Notes under the pieces: model-generated
Databases searched by the model: none
Told to the model about the DNA's origin: nothing
Seen by the model: only the letters and a program-made list of their open reading frames with translations
NCBI GenBank assembly: GCA_963669155.1
Contig: OZ022597.1
Coordinates: forward strand, 14,217,965 to 14,281,964
Origin: Arbacia lixula
Lineage: Eukaryota; Echinodermata; Echinoidea; Arbacioida; Arbaciidae
Direction of reading: 5' to 3'
DNA length: 64,000 bases
Part shown: positions 55,862 to 64,000 of the stretch, one piece after another
Numbering within the stretch: the stretch's first letter is position 1
How the letters are laid out: every line of letters begins with the position of its first letter
Translations under genes and position numbers: made by a program

Positions 55862-55872
55862 TCTGACCCTCG

Positions 55873-56150
55873 TCATGAACCTTGGTCGATGCTGGCACTA
55901 TTCCCTGTGAGATTCTCTCTTCAAGTATGCTCACAGCAGTTCGGTTATATACCATGGACTGCAACATTTCCTGATCATTTGCCCTTCTGACACATTCTCT
56001 GTAAATCAGCCATAATATCATCCATCCACTGTGTACGTCGATGCCCTCTTCCTCTCCTCCCATTAAACCTTTCTTCCAACAGCACTCTTTGAAAACCTTT
56101 CTTTCTGATGATATGCCCAAAGTATTTGAATTTTCTTTGTTTTAATCGTA
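55873..56150 (-). mobile_element. RTE-like LINE 3' remnant, antisense to fucosyltransferase A
   Basis: On the minus strand 56150-55970 translates to KFKYFGHIIRKKGFQRVLLE, then NGRRGRGHRRTQWMDDIM. This is the characteristic C-terminal tail of RTE-type non-LTR reverse transcriptases. A frameshift later, sequence reading RRANDQEMLQSMVYN completes the usual ending. It begins about 12 bp after the fucosyltransferase stop, so it makes up most of that gene's likely 3' UTR. ATTAAA near 56064 could serve as a polyadenylation signal on the plus strand. Confidence 0.8.
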
Positions 56151-56573
56151 TTTAGTAGCTGTTTCTTAGTCATTTATAAGACTTCTTTGTCTGTTTGATG
56201 TTGTGTCTACGATATATTTAATATTCCTCCATATAACCACATCTCAAATGCTAAAAATGAGATACGCCTGGCGAAATGTTTTAGGGGGTTGAGATTCACG
56301 TGCGTGCGTACTATCCGATCCATGGCCATGTACACGTGCTAGTGTTACGGTGTGAGCGCGCGGTATAAAGTAGACACAATAACGAAGTTTTTCGACGTGT
56401 TCATAATCGGGTGTGATTAAACTAAAATCAATCAGCAGCAACAGCAACAACAACAGTTGCTCAAAACTGCTGATCTTTATAGTGCTAGCCCACTAGCAGC
56501 TCTCTCTTTCATCGGTCCTTATCAACAGGAAACTTCCCCAATGATTTGAAAGTAGCCAAAATGATTCCGATAC
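56151..56573. other. Intergenic, nothing recognised
   Basis: No gene. It has no counterpart in copy B, where the fucosyltransferase flank joins directly to the middle of a MITE. Confidence 0.4.
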
Positions 56574-57217
56574 TTAAAGGACCCCTGTCATCAAAATATA
56601 TGTTGACTTCTGTTGATGCAACTTAATATATATATAACAAAATCAATAACTGTTCAATGGAAATATGTGTCATATATTTAAAAATATTTTTTCTATATTT
56701 TTTCTCAGCACTGACAAGGCCCGCCTCCAAAATATCCTCCAACTCAAGATTCCCCCTGTGACATCATCAAAGGTAGAAATTAGCAGGATAATAGACATAC
56801 TTTAGGCACAAACTAAACATTGCAATAACTGCCTGCAAGTGCTTATAATAGCATCACATAGCTAGCACATTTCGGACATAAAGAAACATATTCCCACATG
56901 AAAGGTTGTTAGATGGTATTGTATGAAGACATGTGATGCTCTTGTGGGCAGGTGGAGGTAGTCATTGCAATGTTTAGTTTGTGCATGAATTCTGCTTATT
57001 ATCCTGCTAATTTCTACCTTTGATGATGTCACAGGGGGAATCTTGTTTTGGAGGATGTTTTGGAGGCGGGACTTATCAGTGCTGAGAAAAAAATAAAGAA
57101 AAATTATTTTAAAATATAGGACACATATTTCCATTGCACAGTTAGTGATTTTGTTATGTACATGTTATGTTGCATCAACATAAGTCAACATGCATTTTGA
57201 TGACAGGGGCCTTTTAA
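56574..57217. mobile_element. TTAA-type foldback MITE, family A
   Basis: It starts TTAAAGGACCCCTGTCATC and ends ATGACAGGGGCCTTTTAA. The inverted interior includes CAACTCAAGATTCCCCCTG and its mirror CAGGGGGAATCTTG. It abuts the LINE remnant that follows at the same junction seen near 63300. Confidence 0.9.
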
Positions 57218-58690
57218 GTCTAGAAGCTCAAGCGAAATATCAAATCACCGGCCAATTACATTATTACACTTTGTATCGAAAATGCCTAAAAAGGCCGTTT
57301 TTAAGCGCAACTATATAAGTGTTTGAATGGACACTCTTATCTGACCGACAACCCGGTTCTCGCCCAACATATTCTACCTGTATATGTCTAACTGAAATTA
57401 ATGACTATATTTTGAACATTCTGGATTCAGGTTATATCACTGGATCAATTTTCTAAGATTTCAAAAAAGCTTTTGATATAATACCTCACGATGATATTTT
57501 CACAAAATGTCCGTTCTATGGAATTTTAGGGACAGAGTTGATGTCAAACAGTGGTCATTGCGTTGATTATGAAGAAGGTTTAAGTAAATTTCCCATTGCA
57601 AAATCAGGAGGGCGTTTCGTGAACGTTGTCAGCACTGACCAAATGGTCAGTGCTGACAATTTCAGCGAAATCCTCGGTTTTCATTGGCTAAGAGGCACTA
57701 GCCTCTGACTGTTACTATGGTAACTGTCGGAAAAAGACAGCTTGTCAGACGGAAAATGTTCATGAAACGTCCTCCAGGAGTATCCCAAGGGTCAATTCTT
57801 CGGCCGTTATTGTTTTGTTTGAATATCAATGATTTGTGCAATCTTCATTGTATAAGAAGAATTCGCAAATATTTGACGAAGGACCTTCTTGTTCAATTGT
57901 ACTTTTCATTTATTATTGATTAGTGATTATTGTGCAACTGTCAGGGGAAGTTGTTATAAAACGCCTTCGTCGATATATGTTTATATATATATATAAACTC
58001 TCCAGAACAAGTCTGGAAGATTAGTTTTAAAGGCTGACTACACAATCCCAAGTGTTGTAATCTTGAGTTCATTGAGCTGGCAGTCTATAGAAGAGAGATT
58101 AAAGTACCAGTATTATGTGGCAGTGTTCAATGTCATGAATAGTTAAGCCCCTTCCTACTTAAGCTCACTTGTTGAACGACGCCCTGTATTATACTTCCCT
58201 AGATACAACCTAAAATAGCCGACTATTTATTTCACAGCCACAAAAAATAATAAGAATCGTCTATTCGCATACACCTTGTACATAGCATGACCTTTGTTTA
58301 ACAAAGTACCAATTAGTGTACAACTTTCCCCCTCATTATCAACATCTAAACGACAAATTCGATTACAATACATATGAATGATCATTTTGTTCTTTTTGGC
58401 GTGTGTGTGTGTGTGTGTGTGTGTGTGAACGGGCACGTGTGTGTGCATGCGTGTGGTAAATTGTCATGTTCTTAAATCATGTTAAATTTGAGTAGATATG
58501 GTTAATTATGTATTACATGTACTTTCAATGTTGCTTCATACTATGTTTAACAAAAATGTTTTTGTATAACTACAGGGCTCTCTTGAAAAGCAGGCCCGTG
58601 GGCTCTGAATGAGACTAGCCTGAAAATGTAAATAAAACTTGAATGAATGAATAAATAAATAAAGAAATGAATGATGAATTGTTTTTTTTT
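57218..58690 (+). mobile_element. CR1/L2-type LINE remnant with internal deletion and nested MITE
   Basis: Reverse transcriptase pieces are visible in order: KKAFDIIPHDDIFTK; GVSQGSILRPLLF followed by NINDL; then, after a deletion, RRIRKYLTKDLL; and farther on a stretch like WQSIEERLKYQYYVAVFNVM near 58075-58140. The 3' end carries GGGCTCTCTTGAAAAGC and an A-rich (AATG/AATA)n tail at about 58640-58670, typical of this LINE class. A family C MITE sits inside. A GT microsatellite is at 58398-58428. The LINE is dead. Confidence 0.75.
57611..57774. mobile_element. Family C MITE inserted in the LINE
   Basis: It starts GGCGTTTCGTGAACG and ends TTCATGAAACGTC, with CAGGAG on both sides as a likely target duplication. 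The empty site is seen in the sister LINE copy near 63695-63705. The interior includes CTGTTACTATGGTAACTGTC and GTCAGCACTGACC. Confidence 0.88.
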
Positions 58691-60535
58691 TATATTGGTT
58701 TATTTTAACAGTATATAATGCCGAGTGCAAAAGGGTGGATATATATATGTGTGTGTGTATGTGTGTGTGTAGGTTCACAATGATTATGATTTATAAAATA
58801 CCAAAGGTGGCGAAATCAGGAACTGATTTGAAGGATGCAGTTGAATGATTTACCCAATGTGTGCATTATATTTGTTGGTAAGAAACAGACCTACGAGATA
58901 TGGAAGAGCTTGGTTACGGAACCAGTTTGTTTTGCATTTGAATTGTGTAAAAGCTGGTGTGTGTCGTAAAGCAATTGAGGTTGTTTTCATGGAAGATTTG
59001 ATCTTTTGATGATTAGGTGGTTTAGTTTTACCAGGGATGTGTTAGAAAGGAGTAGAAACTCGAGTATAATACATTCAAACCACTGTATGGGTTCTTAAGC
59101 GTGCTCATGAATGTCAAAAGCATTCCATAATCATGACAATGCTTTGATGTTCCATGTGCCGGGCCGACATTTAGCTGATGTCAACTTGAAAAGAAATTTC
59201 TTTAATTTCCCATTTGTCTGTAGACGTTTTGTTTTTGACAAATTCGTTTGCAAACTATAAGGAAGTTAACGACAGATAATGACAGATCCTAATACTCTGC
59301 TTTTGTTTCGAAAAGTATTGAGGAATCATTAAAAATCGAACATATAAGCTATTTGTATTACTTACAAAATTGACCAATTTCTTCACTTTCCGACATCTTG
59401 TGCATTTGGGGGATTCAACCACTCTCAAAATGATATATTAAGCTGTGTATTATCAATAACGGCGTTTGTGTGTGTTTGCGTGGAGCAGAGATATTTTACT
59501 TGAAAAACTTGTTTATTTGTGTTTGCTGATACCTGTTGTGCTCATGGAAGTATGAATGCCATTAACAGAAAAGGGACAAGCGAAATGATACTGTACATTT
59601 CTTTTGTTCGCTCTGAAAAGCCGTTGCCACACAATCATGTTCATAATTGTTCAAACACCTGAACAGCACCTGTTGAGAACACCATAACTTTTCAGCGGCT
59701 TGGCACATGGGTTCAAAGACAGAAAGTTGCTTCATATCCTTCCATAACACATCCCTGGTATCACACCTGTTAATCCACTAGCAACTGCCATCACAGTTTC
59801 ATTAATAATGCATGATGCTTCTGGCGGAAAAGAAGCTGCGGATTTGCATTAGTGATGCACAATAACGCCTCCCTTTTCTTTCGTCAAATTTGAATGCCGT
59901 TTCGGATGACAGTAGGGCAAATTTGTCCCAGAGAATAGTGTGATTGTCTTTACCCTAATTTCGCTTTTTCGGAAGGGATATAATTTTATTGTTTGAATGT
60001 CATCCAAGCTCATTGTAAGGCTTATAAGCTTTCTGTAGATGAATATCTTCATATTTAGGGATTTTCTATGAATATCACCTTAAAATGGAAATTCACGAGA
60101 ATGCCGACCACCTTCATACCCATTATCACGCAGATACGAGAACAGCTATTCAGCTGTGATATGGTAGTGAAAGAACTGTATCGATGCATTGTATGTATTA
60201 CATCATACAACTGCGCAAACATCTAGGGTGCAAAACAAAAATCTGTGCTGCCAAGTCGTTCATGCGTCAGATCCACTGATCGCTCCAGTGGATCAGTGGT
60301 CATATCCACGCAAGAATCATGCAGATGGCCTGCTACAGCGAAAATGAGATCAAAGAGGAAATCTGTTGTTGAGCTTTCTTTTATGTACATTCACTCGATA
60401 TTGTTCAGTGGCAAAGGCTCGCTGCACTGTTCAACAGCTCAACAATAAAAATCGGCGGCTGCACTGAACTAAAATGTGGGTAACAGCCACACTGCGAGAG
60501 TCTACGCTGCTTGCGTCGCGTTGGCAGCCATCCAT
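58691..60535. other. Intergenic, with one dispersed repeat fragment
   Basis: Around 59758-59830, CACACCTGTTAATCCACTAG and ATAATGCATGATGCTTCTGG match the family at 345 and 27250. A short GT run lies at 58748-58770. A perfect hairpin-like GATCCACTGATC/CAGTGGATCAGTGG motif sits near 60270-60295. No gene is recognised. Confidence 0.4.
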
Positions 60536-60580
60536 GGAGAGAGCAGCCCGGGTGTAAACCAGCAAGTGAGAGAGCTTGCA
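60521..60580 (+). pseudogene. Fragment of a third fucosyltransferase copy
   Basis: GCCATCCATGG, then GAGCAGCCCGGGTGTAAACC and AGCAAGTGAGAGA are nearly the same as the coding sequence of copy B at about 60850-60903 (residues 67-83, KSSPGVDQRVRD region). Here it would read SSPGVNQQVRE. About 50-60 bp are alike and the rest is unrelated. It lies some 75 bp upstream of the start codon of copy B. Confidence 0.65.
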
Positions 60581-60653
60581 GTTAAACTTAAAAGAACGGT
60601 TCTGCCATGTATATTTTTTATTGGAAGAATGGATTTAACACCCGGCGGTCACG

Positions 60654-62123
60654 ATGAAAAAGCCTCTGAAAATTGCTTTTATCGGTGTCATCATCTTTGT
60701 GATTGTGTCTTCCGTGTGGCTATATAGCAGTGCAAACCAGTGGAATCAATGTATGGTAGAGAGCAAGGACCTCAAAGACATTAACGCTCTCAGCACCAGA
60801 GTAAAAGCGATTTACTCCGAGGCAGATGCTCGGAGGGATGAGGATAAGAAGCAGCCCATCGATGGGAAGAGCAGCCCGGGTGTAGACCAGCGAGTGAGAG
60901 ACATCCTGTACACTGGTTTAGCGAAGTTAGATGAAGATGTGCTGGCGATGGATATTGGTGCGATCGTTGGACCGCCTGTAGAGGGGAATTTCATGGAGAA
61001 CCGACTTCTAGCCAAAGTACAGAGGGCGGACAGCTCGTGGCCTGAGAGATGCGTCATACGTGTAGCGATAGTCTGTATGAATGAGGGGTCCTGTAGCGTT
61101 ATCCAAGGAAGTAATGGGAGTCTTGCAGACATTTTTACATGGCAGAAAATCTCCTGTCTGCCGTCGTTACTACCATGCGACATCGAGAGACGGCTCGTCG
61201 ACACTATGACACCGGATGTCATGAAGCAGAGCGATGTCGTGATCTTAGGGTTGGTCGGAGGGCCGATAAAGATAGATAAGCTGATGGCGCTGCGCCCACC
61301 GGGGCAGCTCTGGGTATTCATGACAGTTGAGTCGCCTCTAATGCGAGAGCGCCATTTTGTGCCAAAGAACCCAGGAGCAGGGAACCCGTATAATCTCACC
61401 GTGTACTACACTCACGACTCAGATCTGTACGCACCTTACGCGCACTTCCAGAAGAGGAAAATGGGCAAGTTGTATCAGCCACCAAACAAAACCAAACTCA
61501 TTTCCTGGTTGGCGTCCCATTGTACAGGGATGCCTTGGAGAAGAACGGAGTTTGTGAAGTATTTGCAACAATATGTCGACATCGATATTTACGGTAAATG
61601 TGGTGATTTGGACAGCGTGGCTCGAAACGAAACGCTCACTGTCTTGCAGGAATATAAATTTTATCTCGCTCTGGAAAACAACGAGTGCCAAGAATATATT
61701 ACAGAGAAGGCTTCGAAGAACGCTTTTAGGAGTGGAACCGTGCCGATTGTCTACGGCTCCAGACCACAGGATTACGCGCGTATTTTCCCCCCCAACTCCT
61801 ACATCCACCTGCAAGAATTCGATTCCATTGGAGACTTTGTGGACTACATCCAGTTGCTAGATAACGACGTGGAAAGATACAATCAGTATTTTGACTGGCA
61901 TAAGGAAGGGACGATGGAGAGATACTCGATTTGGAATCTCCTGAAGTCGCCCCAGGAAGTCAGCATCTGCTATATCGTGAGGAAGATGGTGCATGTCTCA
62001 GTCTACCCTGAGACGTCATGGCAGACAAAGGTGCCAGATTTTGAAGCGTGGATGCGGGAACAGTGCTCCTCAAACGGGACCAAGGCAGTGTTGGGGTTCG
62101 ACGTCCACGACTTCGGAGACTAA
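60654..62123 (+). CDS. Alpha-1,3-fucosyltransferase-like, GT10 family (copy B)
   Basis: Same family, topology and motifs as copy A: 489 aa, single exon, anchor at residues 6-26, FYLALENNECQEYITEK at 336-352. Changes from A to B are T8A, R40L, E51K, G63E, V69I, L128S, S225V, Q238K, S271G, Y428N and R431K. None falls in the donor-binding signature. By hand I count roughly 12 silent and 13 replacement nucleotide changes over 1,467 coding bases, so both copies appear to be under constraint. Homology to copy A begins about 14 bp before the ATG and runs to about 62347. The upstream sequence is different, so the promoter was not copied; expression of this copy is uncertain. Confidence 0.93.
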   Translation: MKKPLKIAFIGVIIFVIVSSVWLYSSANQWNQCMVESKDLKDINALSTRVKAIYSEADARRDEDKKQPIDGKSSPGVDQRVRDILYTGLAKLDEDVLAMDIGAIVGPPVEGNFMENRLLAKVQRADSSWPERCVIRVAIVCMNEGSCSVIQGSNGSLADIFTWQKISCLPSLLPCDIERRLVDTMTPDVMKQSDVVILGLVGGPIKIDKLMALRPPGQLWVFMTVESPLMRERHFVPKNPGAGNPYNLTVYYTHDSDLYAPYAHFQKRKMGKLYQPPNKTKLISWLASHCTGMPWRRTEFVKYLQQYVDIDIYGKCGDLDSVARNETLTVLQEYKFYLALENNECQEYITEKASKNAFRSGTVPIVYGSRPQDYARIFPPNSYIHLQEFDSIGDFVDYIQLLDNDVERYNQYFDWHKEGTMERYSIWNLLKSPQEVSICYIVRKMVHVSVYPETSWQTKVPDFEAWMREQCSSNGTKAVLGFDVHDFGD

Positions 62124-62134
62124 TCTGACCCTCG

Positions 62135-62347
62135 TCATGAACTCTGGTCGATGCTGGCACTATTCCCAGTGAGATTCTCTCTTCAAGTATGCTCACAGCA
62201 GTTCGGTTATATACCATGGACTGCAACATTTCCTGATCATTTGCCCTTCTGACACATTCTCTGTAAATCAGCCTTAATATCATCCATCCACTATGTACGT
62301 CGATGCCCTCTTCCTCTCCTCCCATTAAACCTTCCTTCCAACAGCAC
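62135..62347 (-). mobile_element. RTE-like LINE remnant, antisense to fucosyltransferase B
   Basis: Same remnant as after copy A, with LMGGEEEGIDVH in one frame and GRRGRGHRRT in another on the minus strand. It breaks off at 62347 where family A MITE sequence begins, whereas in copy A it continues for about 60 bp. Confidence 0.75.
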
Positions 62348-62369
62348 TACCTGCAAGTGATTATAATAG

Positions 62370-62934
62370 TAAGCAAATAATCAGCGTTGGTGAGGGTGAT
62401 GGGACGAACTATCACTTCCGAGGCGATCTGGATGTAGCTATCTTTCCGAAGCGAAGCTGAGGAAAGATAGCGTATACATTCAGATCGCCGAGGAAGTGAT
62501 AGCTCGTCTCATTGCTTGAAACCAAAAGTTGATTATTTGCTTTATATTCCACATCTATACCAAAAATGACAATTTGACGTAAAAAGGTAATGTTTACTTA
62601 TCTCCATAACCCCGAGCCGCTGCCATGGGGAACACGCGTTAGGACGCGCATTAGGACGCGTATTAGGACGCGTATTAGGACGCGCATTAGGACGCGCGTT
62701 AGGACGCGTTAGATGTCAAGTGATAGTCCGAGTGTAACGCACTTTTATTTCGCGCGTACTCAAAATATAAATCACGCATTAGGACTGTGAGGAGTGAAGA
62801 GATCAGCGAAACCAAAAAGTACTATCACCTAGAGTGTAACGAACTTTTATTCTCAGGTGATCTGATCTACGCCTCATCATGTGATCAACTCTTGACCAAT
62901 CATATAGCAACATTCTGAGTATGTGGAATATAAC
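62370..62934. mobile_element. Nested element with foldback and repeat array
   Basis: A strong foldback is at 62372-62543: GCAAATAATCAGCGTTGG faces AAGTTGATTATTTGC, and TATCACTTCCGAGGCGATC faces GATCGCCGAGGAAGTGATA. Beyond it is a minisatellite (separate entry). Then come two related stretches with GAGTGTAACGCACTTTTATT and GAGTGTAACGAACTTTTATT. The whole looks like one composite non-autonomous element. Confidence 0.6.
62634..62712. repeat. 12-bp CpG-rich minisatellite, about six to seven units
   Basis: The unit GGACGCGYRTTA repeats with variation at two positions. Each unit holds two CpG sites, unusual against the AT-rich surroundings, and some junctions create ACGCGT. Confidence 0.9.
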
Positions 62935-63300
62935 ATCACATATCTAGCACATTTCTGACATAAGGAAACGATTATTCCCACATGAAAGGTTGTTAGATGG
63001 TATTGTATGAAGACATGTGATGCTCTTGTGGGCAGGTGGAGGTAGTCATTGCAATGTTTAGTTTGTGCATAAATTCTGCTTATTATCCTGCTAATTTCAA
63101 ACCTTTGATAATGTCACAGGGGGAATCTTGAGCTGGGGGATATTTTGGAGGCGGGACTTATCAGTGCTGAAAAAAATAAAGAAAAATTATTTTAAAATAT
63201 AGGACACATATTTCCATTGAACAGTTAGCGATTTTGTAATGTACATGTTATGTTGCATCAACATAAATCAACATGCATTTTGATGACAGGGGCCCTTTAA

Positions 63301-63905
63301 GTCTGCACGCTCAAGCGAAATATCAAAGCACCGGCCAATTTCATTATTACACTTTGTATCGAATATGCTCAAAAAGGCCGTTTTTAAGCGCAACTATATA
63401 GGTGTTTGAAAGAAAACTCTTATCTGACCGACAACCCGGTTCTCACACAACATATTCTACCTCTACATGTCTAACTGAAATAAATGACTATATTTTGAAC
63501 AATATGGATTCAGGTTATATCACTGGATCAATTCTCCACTATTTCAAAAAAGCTTTTGATATAATACCTCACGATGATATTTTCACAAAATGTCCGTTCT
63601 ATGGAATTTTTGGGACAGCGTTGAGGTGGTTTACATCATACCTGTCAAACAGAAGTCATTGCGTTGATTATGAAGAAGGTTTAAGTAAATTTCTCAGGAG
63701 AATCCCAAGGGTCAATTCTTTCGCCGTTATTGTTTTGCTTGAATATCAATGGTTTGTGCAATCTTCATGTGTAAGAAGAATTCGCAAATATTTGACGAAG
63801 GACCTTCTTGTTCAATTGTATTTTTCATTGATTATTGATTAGTGATTATTGTGCAACTGTCAGGGGAAGTTTTTATAAAACGCTTTCGTTAATATATGTT
63901 TATTT
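63301..63905 (+). mobile_element. CR1/L2-type LINE remnant, sister of the one at 57218
   Basis: It translates to KKAFDIIPHDDIFTK and FGTALRWFTSYLSNR, then the QGS region out of frame, then RRIRKYLTKDLLVQLYFS after the same internal deletion as the sister. There is no family C MITE here. Similarity to the sister is about 92-93 percent by eye and ends near 63905. Confidence 0.8.
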
Positions 63906-64000
63906 ATATCCCTTCTATGAATATTCATGAGTATTCTAGGAACGTGATTGGTCAATTGATGCTCGAAGAGCTCCGGATAGTACACAAATATTTCATGACC

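Larger units (their letters stand above)
62348..63300. mobile_element. Family A MITE, truncated and split by a nested insertion
   Basis: ACCTGCAAGTGATTATAATAG at 62348-62368 matches the middle of the family A element near 56830. The match resumes at about 62935 (ATCACATATCTAGCACATTT) and runs to the end ATGACAGGGGCCCTTTAA at 63300. The left arm is missing. The material between is a nested insertion. Confidence 0.8.

Noticed and set aside
60476-60727. 83-codon frame overlapping the start of fucosyltransferase B
   Set aside because: It ends in a different frame of the gene. Its only meaningful part is the short fucosyltransferase fragment, annotated separately.
1-64000. CRISPR arrays, bacterial operons, phage or virus-derived genes
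   Set aside because: None seen; every gene recognised is of an animal family and the direct repeats present are satellites or transposons.

Overview
The window looks like nuclear DNA of a marine invertebrate deuterostome. An echinoderm such as a sea urchin fits best; hemichordate or amphioxus is possible. The reasons are intron-bearing genes of animal families, very high repeat and microsatellite content, many TTAA-flanked miniature transposons, LINE remnants, tRNA-derived SINE sequence and a 200-N assembly gap. There is no bacterial, phage or CRISPR signal, and no LTR element or virus-like element was recognised. The species call is inference.

Genes, left to right. (1) A two-exon rhodopsin-class GPCR on the minus strand (2152-5744, 299 aa). 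(2) The first two coding exons of an angiotensin-converting-enzyme-like (M2 peptidase) gene on the minus strand (18456-19343); its catalytic exons are not visible. (3) A single-exon rhodopsin-class GPCR on the plus strand (21213-22199, 328 aa). (4) A five-exon Ras-like small GTPase of the RERG/RASL11/RERGL group on the minus strand (26451-49101, 210 aa), whose splice sites and phases fit exactly and whose first intron is 19.3 kb. (5, 6) Two nearly identical intronless alpha-1,3-fucosyltransferase genes (GT10) on the plus strand (54392-55861 and 60654-62123), with a scrap of a third copy just upstream of the second.

The space between is mostly mobile DNA. Several miniature families start TTAAAGGG and end CCCTTTAA, some of them near-perfect foldbacks. 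There is a roughly 990-bp palindrome (6199-7190), a roughly 3-kb heavily degenerated tandem array (11440-14390), CR1/L2-type LINE pieces, an RTE-like LINE tail lying antisense in the fucosyltransferase 3' flank, a SINE with two tRNA-like heads, and long (TC)n, (GT)n and poly-G/C tracts.

The genes do not form a pathway. They are unrelated cell-surface, secretory and signalling genes that happen to be neighbours. The most informative points are the GTPase with substituted switch residues, the truncated ACE-like gene with a furin-like site, the recent fucosyltransferase duplication with its shared repeat junctions, and the degenerate array.
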